Of a stretch of DNA of 64,000 nucleotides, positions 24,201-36,200 are shown piece by piece. The notes beneath the pieces were generated by a model. The model made no database searches, had not been told where the DNA came from, and saw nothing but the letters and a program-made list of their open reading frames with translations. Numbering within the stretch: position 1 is the first letter of the stretch; each line of letters opens with the position of its first letter. The DNA is from Rhineura floridana (Eukaryota; Chordata; Lepidosauria; Squamata; Rhineuridae): assembly GCF_030035675.1 (NCBI RefSeq), contig NC_084480.1, forward strand, positions 4,377,501 to 4,441,500. Direction: 5' to 3'. The translations under genes were made by a program, and so were the position numbers.

Positions 24201-27200
24201 AAGTCTAAAATGAGAGGAAAAAACCAGACCCCTTTTGGACTTTATTCTGTCAGAGTTCTAATAATCTGTTGAAATTCATTAAAAATCAGCCATGTTCGAC
24301 TTCCGGGAAGGGTGACTTAGCCTGTGCCTGCTTTTGAGACGGGCTCCTGCCTCAAAAGAAGCTTATTCAGATATATCAGTCAGTTTTTTCTTTTTTTTTT
24401 GACTGATTAAACTTCTCCCGGGTAGGGAGAAACGAAGAGATTAACCTCAAAGCCTATTTTTGTTGGGACGACCAGATCTCATTAATTTATGGGACGAGGT
24501 CCAGCCGACGAAGGTGGGACGGATTTTCAACAGCAAGCTCTATCTGTTAAAGCGAACGTTCATCTTATCTTCTAAGAGAGAACGCACTAACAGGCAAGCA
24601 CCCTTCTTTCTATATTTTTCTTTTACTTGACTTAAATTGTTGCTGTTTAAAAGAGATTTGCCAGATTGATCGGTTTTTGACATCTCACTGGGGAGCCGTA
24701 ACTTCTCTCTGCTACGCACTAATTAATAGCTTATCTCTGTTTTTGTTGCAAAAAGCTGTCCTGGATTTGCATTCTAAAGATACACACAGAAGAGGGATTT
24801 CTATTCCAGATTTTTATTTTGAAAAATATTATACTGTTTTGAGACTACTCTCTTTTTGGTCTATTTTATTTTGACGAATCTGTTTCTTGACGATTGCCAT
24901 TAATTGCTTCGATCCTGGGAACTGCATTTTGTTTACTTAACTATTGGAGAGATAAGGCTGTCTGCTCTGTTTATACTGTGATGTCACCAAGTTTGGAGTA
25001 TTAACCCAATTGTTGCTGAAATAAGAAGTGGTTTTCCTATATTTTTCTTTTAAAATGGCAATTAAGAAAGTGGCTGAGAATCTGGAAATAACTATGTTTC
25101 AGAGAATAATGAATGAGATTGAGATAACGAAAATTGAATTGAGTAAAATGAAGCAGGAGATTAAAGATATAAGGGTCCCTGTGAGAGAGGTGACCCTGGA
25201 AGGGGTCCCTGTGAGAGAGGAGACCCCGGAGATTGGAATAGGGGTCCCTGTGAGAGAGGAGACCCTGGAGACTGGAATAGGGGTCCCTGTGAGAGAGGAG
25301 ATCCCGGAGATTGGAACAAACGTGGAACAGGAACAAGATTTGGAGTCTATGGACTTTAGAAATAAAATCTATTGTTTGGAACTCAATGTTATCTCTGAAG
25401 AAATTAATGAAGATTCTAGAGATAAAGTTATCAATGGCATGGATTATCTTCTGGACTGGAATGATGTGATGGAGCCCAATATAGAGAAAATCTATGGAAT
25501 TAACTGCAGCCATGTGACAATGGAAAAACTTTTAAGAGATGACCCAGTGTATTTTGAAAAAAAGAACAGAGATATGATTTTACAGCAGTATTTCAGCAAC
25601 TTATTCAGAATGGATGGCAAGAAAATATTTGGGATAGAGGTAATTCCCATCAGACTCTTATTATATGACTATGGCTTTGACAGCAAGATTATTATGGAAT
25701 ACTGATAATGGAAGATTGGATATTGAAATTACTGGACTTAACAAGACTACTGAAGATGGAAGATGGAAAATGGAACTAATAGAGATAATAGAACAATGGC
25801 TACTGAAATTACTGAACCTAACAGATTCTGATGTGATGGATTAATTGAAATGTTTATTTTGACTATGGTTATGACAATAAGATTATCATAATTAGTAATG
25901 AGATGGATTAATCGATATGCTTATCTGGAAAAAAAAATTGATAGATATATTTCTTTTTTTTTTTTTTTTTTCAATAATTTTTATTCAGATTTTCATAAAA
26001 CATACAAGACAAAATCATAAAACATTCAAAGACAAAAAACAAAATCAAAAATAGTTAAACAAAAAGAAAAAAAGAAAAAAAAAACAAAAATAAAAAATAA
26101 AGAGTAAAATATTGACTTCCCATTTGTCAAAGATCAAATCAGTTATAAGTCTATAATATATAACAATCCTGTCTCTTAAGTCATATTATAAAATCACTTT
26201 CCTCCAGTAGTTATCTTACTTAATCATCAAATCTCATAAACATTACTTTATTCTTTCCACAAAAAGTCAAAGAGAGGTTTCAATTCTTTAAGAAATATAT
26301 CTATCAATTTTTTTTTTCCAGATAAGCATATCGATTAATCCATCTCATTACTAATTATGATAATCTTATTGTCATAACCATAGTCAAAATAAACATTTCA
26401 ATTAATCCATCACATCAGAATCTGTTAGGTTCAATAATTTCAGTAGCCATTGTTCTATTATCTCTATTAGTTCCATTTTCCATCTTCCATCTTCAGTAGT
26501 CTTGTTAAGTCCAGTAATTTCAATATCCAATCTTCCATTATCAGTATTCCATAATAATCTTGCTGTCAAAGCCATAGTCATATAGTAAGAGTCTGATGGG
26601 GATTACCTCTATCCCAAATATTTTCTTGCCATCCATTCTGAATAGGTTGCTGAAATACTGCTGTAAAATCATATCTCTGTTCTTTTTTTCAAAATACACT
26701 GGGTCATCTCTTAAAAGTTTTTCCATTGTCACATGGCTGCAGTTAATTCCATAGATTTTCTCTATATTGGGCTCCATCACATCATTCCAGTCCAGAAGAT
26801 TATCCATGCCATTGATAACTTTATCTCTAGAATCTTCATTCATTTCTTCAGAGATAACATTGAGTTCCAAACAATAGATTTTATTTCTAAAGTCCATAGA
26901 CTCCAAATCTTGTTCCTGTTCCACGTTGGTTCCAATCTCCGGGATCTCCTCTCTCACAGGGACCCCTATTCCAGTCTCCAGGGTCACCTCTCTCACAGGG
27001 ACCCCTGTTCCAATCTCCGGGGTCTCCTCTCTCACAGGGACCCCTTCCAGGGTCACCTCTCTCACAGGGACCCTTATATCTTTAATCTCCTGCTTCATTT
27101 TACTCAATTCAATTTTCATTATCTCAATCTCATCCATTATTTTCTGAAACATAGTTATTTCCAGATTTTCAGCCACTTTCTTAATTGCCATTTTAAAAGA

Positions 27201-30200
27201 AAAATATAGGAAAACCACTTCTTATTTCAGCAACAATTGGGTTAATACTCCAAACTTGGTGACATCACAGTATAAACAGAGCAGACAGCCTTATCTCTCC
27301 AATAGTTAAGTAAACAAAATGCAGTTCCCAGGATCGAAACAATTAATGGCAATCGTCAAGAAACAGATTCGTCAAAATAAAATAGACCAAAAAGAGAGTA
27401 GTCTCAAAACAATATAATATTTTTCAAAATAAAAATCTGGAATAGAAATCCCTCTTCTGTGTATATCTTTAGAATGCAAATCCAGGACAGCTTTTTGCAA
27501 CAAAAACAGAGATAAGCTATTAATTAGTGCGTAGCAGAGAGAAGTTATGGCTCCCCAGTGAGATGTCAAAAACCGATCAATCTGGCAAATCTCTTTTAAA
27601 CAGCAACAATTTAAGTCAAGTAAAAGAAAAATATAGAAAGAAGGGTGCTTGCCTGTTAGTGCGTTCTCTCTTAGAAGATAAGGTGAACGTTCGCTTTATC
27701 AGATAGAGCTTGCTGTTAAAAATCCGTCCCACCTCCGTCGGCTGGACCTCGTCCCATAAATTAATGAGATCTGGTCGTCCCAACAAAAATAGGCTTTGAG
27801 GTTAATCTCTTCGTTTCTCCCTACCCGGGAGAAGTTTAATCAGTCAAAAAAAAAAGAAAAAACTGACTGATATATCTGAATAAGCTTCTTTTGAGGCAGG
27901 AGCCCGTCTCAAAAGCAGGCACAGGCTAAGTCACCCTTCCCGGAAGTCGATAGATATATTTCTTAAAGAATTGAAACCTCTCTTTGACTTTTTGTGGAAA
28001 GAATAAAGTAATGTTTATGAGATTTGATGATTAAGTAAGATAACTACTGGAGGAAAGTGATTTTATAATATGACTTAAGAGACAGGATTGCTATATATTA
28101 TAGACTTATAACTGATTTGATCTTTGACAAATGGGAAGTCAATATTTTACTCTTTATTTTTTATTTTTGTTTTTTTTTTTTCTTCTTTTCTTTTTTTCTT
28201 TTTGTTTAACTATTTTTGATTTTGTTTTTTGTCTTTGAATGTTTTATGATTTTGTCTTGTATGTTTTATGAAAATCTGAATAAAAATTATTGAAAAAAAA
28301 AAAAAAAATCAGCCATGTTCACAGAGTACCCGTAATCATGTTACTAACCTTGTCCCATACTCTGACTTTCATCTTCTGCAGCTTAAAAGTTAAAAAAAAT
28401 GCCTGGCTGATTTTTAATTAATTTAAGAAATTTTGCCTTAAACTCAATGATAATAATAGGCATGCTCAGTAAGAACTAGCTGTCCGTGTTCTAAAAGCCA
28501 GACTCCCAGCTGCTCGGCTTGCCTAATCAGGGGGCCGCACCCACACCTGACTTTGATTTCACGTGAGACAGTCATGGCTTCCCCCAAAGAATCCTGGGAA
28601 GTGTAGTTTGTGAAGGGTGCTGAGAGAGTTCCAGTGGCCAGACTGGTTTAACAGTCAGCCACTCTGATTGAAGGTCTGTGAGGAGAACAAGGTGTCTCCT
28701 AGCAACTCTCAGCACCCTTCACTAACTACACTTCCCAGGATTCTTTGGGAGAAGTCATGATTGTCCAAAGTGTAATGCAGGCCTGGTGTGGATGTGGCCA
28801 GGGACAGCTTTGGTTTAAATTTGGGTGGGAGGCTACATGTGCCTGCTGTAGAATAAAAAGCTGAGGGAAATGCTGAAAAGCAATGATACTGTTGACAATG
28901 TTTTCCTTTTGGAAAGGAAAGGGGCTTCCCTTCTGCCTAGTGCCCACCTACCCAATCTCCTCTCTTCTCCCTCCTCCTCCCTTCGCTGCCCATCCCCCAG
29001 GTCAGTGTTGGACTACGACCTGGGAGACCAGGGTTCGAATCCCCACACATCCCTTTCTGCCCTCCTCCTCCCCCTCCCTGCTCCCCCAGGTTAGTTTCAC
29101 CTATCCTAAGCATGGTTGTAGGGGAGTAATTCACACTGAACTCAGTAAGCATGCAAATGATCAATCCATTCTCGGCAAACTTGCACAGGATCCCATTTCT
29201 TACCTCCCGGATTAAAAAGCAGAGAAATTCACTAATAGGCAAAAAACCTTGTGGTTTAAGAATGTACCTATAGCCAATAGATATTTCTATCAAACTTTAA
29301 AAATCAGGAAAATTGGGCGGCTATAGTGAATGCGAGAGCCAGTGTGGTGTAGTGGTTAAGGTGTTGGACTACGACCTGGGAGACCAGGATTCGAATCCCT
29401 ACATAGCCATGAAGCTCACTGGGTGACCTTGGGCCAGTCACTGCCTCTCAGCCTCAAGGGAAGGCAATGGTAAACCACCTCTGAATGGCGCTTACCATGA
29501 AAACCCTATTCATAGGGTCGCCATAAGTCGGAATCGACTTGAAGGCACTACATAGTGAATGCACTAAGGGAGCAGGAGACCTGACCTCCTCTCTGAGATA
29601 TTGTACTGCCCTACAAATTTGTCAATTTGTTACCAAATTCTTGCAAGCTACACAGAAAGTGGATTGGACTGTGAAAGACCAACACAAATTGTGTTTGCAT
29701 TTTGACAAATTTGCCAGTTTGCCAGAACTATTATCAGATGTTGACAAATCTCATTTGATTGATTGATTGATATCCCATCCTTCCTCCCAGCAGGAGCCAG
29801 GCTCTCTGAACACCTGGCTGCCTTCCCAAACATGTTTATCATTTATACTCTGTGTTCTAACTCTGGCAGGAGGCACTGCCTTACAAAGAAAAGGGGGGCA
29901 GAGAAACCTTTTTTTTTAAAAAGAACTTTTTTGCTCTAGACTATATAACTATTACAGCAATTTTAAACATATATTAAGCTTATATGGGCTGGGCCCACTA
30001 CAATTTATTTACAACATATCTGCCTGGCCCCTTTAGGCGAAAAGGCTGTCAGAGTGGCCTATAAAAAACAATCCTAAGACAATCCCTGCTTTCAGGCTTA
30101 GAATCTAAAAAGTCACAACACACAAGGAAAGAGGAACAGGAGGGAAGAGGGACAAGCAAGCTCAAACACCAGTTCTCAAAGTTACAGTTCTTAAAGTGGC

Positions 30201-33200
30201 AGTGGATGTCAGTGGCAGTCCTGGCTGCCTGGTCCTTAATAAAGAGCAGTCCCTCCCCTGAAGCAATCTCCCCACCCCTAGATCAGATCCAAAAGCAAAA
30301 CCAGTGACAATATCCAGATCCAGAGGACAGGGCATTTCCTGCCACACAGAAAGCAGGCGATGGCAGTTGGAATCCTCGCAGGAGGGGGCTCAATGGAGTC
30401 ACCGTTGTCCCTCGCCAGTGTCAGCAGTATGCCTACCAAATTCACTTTAAAGGGTTGGGTCCCTCTGGAGCAGTTTTTGGGGGGTTGGACCAGGGAAGAG
30501 ACCACTTGCACGGTGTTGGATATCACCTTCTCTCCCTACCCTGTTTTGCTTAATATCCAACCTGAAATAGAACTCTGGAGAACTTGGAAGTGTGCTTATT
30601 ATTTTGAGAAATTTTAGTAGTACTCAATAAATGCATTGCTTTACTATGATTTTGGAATTTTACCCCACTGGACCAAACTATTTGTGTCTTTCATATACTG
30701 GAGAAATGTTCATAGCTCCTTTCGGGTATTTTCCCCCCAGATAAAACTATTACCTTATCGGAGATCCACACTCCCTTTATAGCCACCAGAACCACATATG
30801 CAGCCAGCATTTTGGAGGATGAGCCTAATATCACCACCACTCTTCCAAAGAATGAAGACATCATCTTGGAAGCAGGTGAAGGTGAGTTACTACAAGCAGG
30901 ATTTTAACGAAGGCATAGGAACAGAGGAGAACCAGTCAGAATAAAGCAAATAGTCCAAGCAGCACAGCTTCCTTTTCCAGCAGGGGTCAGCCCTCTCCTG
31001 CTGGTTGTTCCCAGCAACTGGTATTCAGAGGCAGACTGCTGCTGATCTTGGAGGTTCAGTTTAGCCACCATAGTTATTAGACAGCAATAGATCTACGCTG
31101 TTCTGTGAATTTGTATAATGCTCTTTCAAAGCCACCCAGAGTCTGTGGGCATCACTGAATAAGCTATTTCTGAATTAGGTATTAAAAATCGGCATGGCAC
31201 ACATTTTCCATTCTTTCAGCAAACATGCCAATTCCAGCTTCAGTATTCATCAAAGGCAAAAACTGCTTTTATTTCCTAGGCTTCTCTGTTTGCCTCTCAG
31301 AGAGTTGCACTGTTCATCTGCTTCCTCTCTTACCTGCTGCTAACATTTATTTAGGGCCAGTGTACTGTTCTAGGGACTGCCCAGGACACTGAAGGCACGT
31401 TGGCCCTACCCAGAGCCTGGGCTGATGATTTGCAGAAGCACATGATGTGCAGCCCTTGCTGATCTGGACTGTGCCACTTCAGATTGCAAGTGGGGGAACA
31501 GAATGTTTGAATACTCCTGTGTATAAAGATCATCCTCTATGAGAAAGATCTATCACACCAGGGAGAAGGGTTCCGTGGGCCCCTACAGACAGGTGGTGTT
31601 ATTGCTTTTGTGGGTGGCTGTGTTCTGCAACATGCTATTGATGCAAAAAGAGTGCATTAGTAGTGGGTTTATACTGGACCATCCACACATTAATTCTCCT
31701 ACAAAGCTTCCCCAATGTTGTTATTATTTATTTATTATTGAACTATTGCCATCAGCGCTTGCTGAAAACCTTTATTTTATTTTATTTTATTAAGCTTATA
31801 TACCGCCCGACTAGCAAACAGCTCTCTGGGTGGTGAAGTACACCATCTAAAATAAAATTACAACATTTACTCAAATTAACTTAGATTAAAATGCCTCAGA
31901 GAAGAGAAAGGTTTTAACCTGGCGCCGAAAGGATAATAGTGTCGGCGCCAGGCATACCTCCTCGGGGAGACTATTCCACTTTCTGTTCTGCCAGGCTTAT
32001 TCAGGCAATTAAAAAGATACTCTTTTTGCAACAGCTGACCTTTGTTTTTAATTGTATTTTTAATGGTTTTGTTCTATGGTTGTGGGGTTTTTTTTAATGT
32101 GTTGCAAAAAGTTTTTAACGAAATAGCAGCACAATAAAAGCAGGACAATTCCCCCTCCCCACTACCACAGCTGGGACATTTGTTTCATGAACAGTTACAG
32201 GATTTCAGCAGGAAGCTACAAGACATGCCCTGATTGGAAATGAAGCAATATGTCTGACCTAAAACTTTTGCAGGTGCAGAGTACTGAAAGCAGGATTGCC
32301 CTGATACCACCATGAGCACAAATCATCATGAATGCACAATAAAAAGGAGTCTGGAAGCACAACCATGTTTGAATGTGTTTTAACTGACATATTTCACAGA
32401 ACTGTCTCGAAGGGCTCTAACCTTGCCCTTTCTCTGGTGTGCTAGTTTCTACCTCTGTGCAGGGGATGCCTTTTATGGGGAACCATTGATAGATGCAGTT
32501 CCCCCACCTGCAATGTGAAATGGTTCAATGCAGTCAGAGATACACTATGTAATTTTGCTGAGTGCACTATGAACAGTAGAACAGGATGTAAAATAATAAT
32601 CACATGTAGTAAAACACAATTCTTGGCCAGAACTGCGCCATCAATTCATAAGAGGGAGATATCAGCAAGGTAATCTTTAGGGGACTCTTTTGGAGAGACC
32701 CAAAACAGCCATCAGAATGCTGGCTGATGAGAGGGGGGAAAAACATGAAAATGGTGTGGGAGGGGGAATGGAATGGAGTTTCCTAGAAAAGGGCATAGCT
32801 GGCTAGCTGGCATTCTGAAGAGGAACACTTCCATGCTGCAGCGTTTTGCTGTAGCTGTAGGTAATTGTAATAGTAATAACAATTATAAAAAATAGTGTAG
32901 TGATGATGTTTGCGTGGCTCCACTGTGAAAGACAGAGAGTGCCAGTTGCCAGTTCCATACAGCTGGATCCTCAACCACTCTAGTAACATTTGAAGAATTG
33001 CATGATGTGGTGTGTTGCAGATTTTGCCAACCCAGGGTCCTCCATGGCATGCTGGCTGGGGCTGCTGAGAGTTGCAGGCCAAAACATCTGGAGGGCACTG
33101 GCTCGGCAACCGCTGGTGGTTTGCATCAGTCCTACAAGGGCATTGACTCTTGAGTGGGTGGTACCCACAGGATGTGTCCTCGAAGCATCCCTTGCACATC

Positions 33201-36200
33201 AGATGACACACTTCTTCGGAACAGTGAAATAGGCCTTGTGAGACTTGCCCCACCCTATCAGCAGAAGAGAGCGTGGTGGTGGTGAAACACCCAGTGTGAA
33301 ATTAAGGCAGAAAGTGACAATGGATCAGGGGAGGATGACTTGAGGTGGGAGGGAGGCATACCCAGGTAACACCGACATGCTCTTGAGCAACCCGCAATAT
33401 TTTCAATGGGGTTTTTACAGAGTATCCCTGATTGTGGCCCTGTAGTATATATGAACTAAGCAGACCAGAGGTAAGAATGAACAGGCCAGGAGCCCAGTAC
33501 CTGTCAATAGGGGATAGATGGAAAGGCTTTAGCAAGCCCAGCTCATGTCACAATGATTGCCATGCTGATTAAGTCTGTACTTCCTTCAGGTTATAAGACC
33601 AGGAGTACCGGCTACCCTAGTGTGATTGAGTTTCCTCCTGCTCCCAAACAATTCCTATCTGGTCTCTCTGACCTAGTTCTTGCTGAGATGGACAACCCAC
33701 ATATGGTGGATTCAGACTGCGAGTGGCATCTCATGTGATGGAATGCACCTCTATACAGAACTAAAAATCCCTGCACACAGAAAGACTAGCATGTTAGGAA
33801 GAAGGCTAGACTGGAATGCTATTCCTTTTTTTTTCTATGTGCAGGGATATTTATTCATTTTCTTTTCTTTTATGGAGGAGTGTTCACTTGTGTGTGCCTT
33901 TGCCAGCAGCCTGAAGAGGTCAAGTCCAGACCTCCGCAGTGAGAACGAAGTCTGAGTGTGGCTAGCCTGGAAACAAAGATGTGGATGCCAGTAAAGGATG
34001 TGTGATGCTGCTTCTCTTCTGCTCCAGATCCTTTAGTCTCATTCTCCCTATTTTTTTCCTTGCCAGAAAGGCATGCACATCATAAGAGACATCAAAGGAA
34101 GGGTGCGGGTTCCAGATATTCAGGTATGATAGATGCTGAAAGGAAAACTGAATAATCATAAGTTAAAAAATAAAAACGTCTTGAATTCACAAACACAAAA
34201 TGTATCTTTAGCCACTGGGTTGGATGGCTTTTCAAAAAAAGATTAACTGTGTTCAACAGGGAGCTTAGTGGAGCCTCCCTGTTCAGAGGCAGTGTACCTT
34301 GAAATACCAGGTGAATCTAGTTCCAGTTTGGTTGGCCCTCAGTGCAAGTAGCACATAAAGGTAATGGTCATCACCAACAGTTAATGGTATTTGACAATGA
34401 GGTTTTGTACATGGAGATGGCATTTAACGACAATGGCCAATGGGAGCACAAAAAGGAGGTCAAAAACCAGAATGCTGGAAAGATGTGGCTTTATTCTGTG
34501 CACAGTGGCACCAATAATTTCTTGTATATAAAAAAAGAGAAATTTCTGTATAAAATATGTTAAAGCCCAACGCGTTTCAGCCTGTGTAGTCAAGCCTTCA
34601 TCAGGGGCTAAAATACAAAACAATGAATATTCTTAAAAAAACATACTAACAACTTAAACACACACATTCATTTTGAGAAGGACACAGTTACAATTACAAA
34701 AATATATTGCAGTCAAATATTGCTTTCATTATTTTCAAAATATAATTACAAAACTCTAACAACTTAAATACATACTAACAAACTTAAACACACTCATTTT
34801 CATTTCTGGGAGAACACACGTTAGATCATTATACACTAATATTCCTCAGAATGAAGCCCTTGATATCATACGTGCTACATTGGATTTAAGAACAGAGATT
34901 TATCCTCCTACCCATTTCCTTTATGATTTAGCAGAAATAGCTATGCATAATAATTATTTTAAATTTGATAATCATTTTTATTGGCAAATTAAAGGAGTAG
35001 CAATGGGATGCCCCATGGCTCCAGAAATAGCAAACCTTTATATGGCAGATTTTGAAAAAGATATCAATAATGAATCTCGTGTTAAACAACTAATAGGGTG
35101 GTGGAGATATATTGATGATGTTTTTTTGATTTGGAGAGGCACCCCAGAATCTCTCAATGATTTTGTAAGATGGGTTAACAATAAAAACACCAATATTCAA
35201 TTTGATTATCAATACAATTTGGATCAAATAAATTTTTTGGATTTAGATATTAAGAAACTAAACAATAGTCTACATACAAAAATTTATAAAAAACCTACAG
35301 ATAAAAATACTTATTTAAAATATGATAGTTCACACCCAAAAGTATTAAGAGATAATCTACCCCATGGACAGTTTCTTAGAATAAAACGGAACTGCACTAC
35401 AGAGGAAGATTTCTTAACTCAATCTTCGTCTTTAAAAAAACAGCTATGGAATAGAGGATATCCATCCCCTATTATTGAGAATAACTTTAAAAAAGCAGCT
35501 AATAAGAAACGGGAGGAACTCTTCATAAAATCATCACAAAAAGATTCTAGCCGTGTAAACTGCATATTAACGTTTGATCATATCACTAATAAGTTAGAAA
35601 ATAGTATAAGAAAACACTGGCATATAGTGGAACACCTTAAGGGCTGTCAGGAACCTCCAAGGATCTCTTATAAAAGAACAAAGAATCTTAAGGACATTCT
35701 AGTTCATAGTGATTTAAAAGATGTCACTCAACAAAGACAGAGCTTACTCCCAGGTACAACTTCTCCCCTGGGTCATCATCCCTGTGGCCACTGCATTTTT
35801 TGTAAAAACACCAGCAGAATGACAGTTTTTGTTAATCCTGCTAATCAGAAGAAATATCATTTGAGGCACTTTTCCACTTGTAATACAGGTGGGGTCATCT
35901 ATATTATACAATGTGGATGTAAAAAACTGTACATAGGACAAACCTCAAGAATGGTGAAAATAAGGATAGGGGAACATTGGAGTAATTTAAGGAATAATAG
36001 AAGAGGGGCGCCTCTTGTAGAACATCATCAGTGCCCTCATTCTATAACAGAATACAAGTTTTGGGTTTTGGAAAAGGTTTTTGGAAGAAACATAGATAAC
36101 TTATTGCGTAGAAAACTATATTGGATTTTGGAACTAGATACTATGATTCCTAATGGGTTAAATGAGGAATTCAACCTGTTACCTCTACTCTAATTCAGAA

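Larger units (their letters stand above)
24298..28303 (+). mobile_element. Full-length ORF1-only L1-like element (HAL1-type), copy A, interrupted by copy B
   Basis: Copy A runs 24298-25955 and resumes at 27965-28303, about 1,997 bp in all. It is flanked by a 17-bp duplication AAAAATCAGCCATGTTC (24281-24297 and 28304-28320) and ends in a poly(A) tract. It starts GACTTCCGGGAAGGGTGAC, has a long 5' UTR, one ORF related to L1 ORF1p and a 3' UTR. No ORF2 (endonuclease/RT) is present. Known half-L1 (HAL1) elements of mammals have the same plan and are moved in trans by L1; assigning this one to that type is inference. It lies in intron 2 of the lectin-like gene, sense to it. Confidence 0.85.

Noticed and set aside
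24677-24874. 65-codon ORF in the 5' UTR of the L1-like element, present in both copies
   Set aside because: The similarity follows from recent duplication of the whole element. There is no independent evidence that it is coding.
25037-25513. 158-codon minus-strand ORF, mirrored at 26733-27209
   Set aside because: Antisense shadow of the ORF1p-like gene; its SHRDPYSS repeats are the complement of the VPVREE repeat.
33591-33738. Possible extra exon of the lectin-like gene (TTCCTTCAG acceptor, phase-1 frame GYKTRSTGYPSVIEFPPAPK)
   Set aside because: No convincing donor before the in-frame stop. The flanking exons already join in phase without it.
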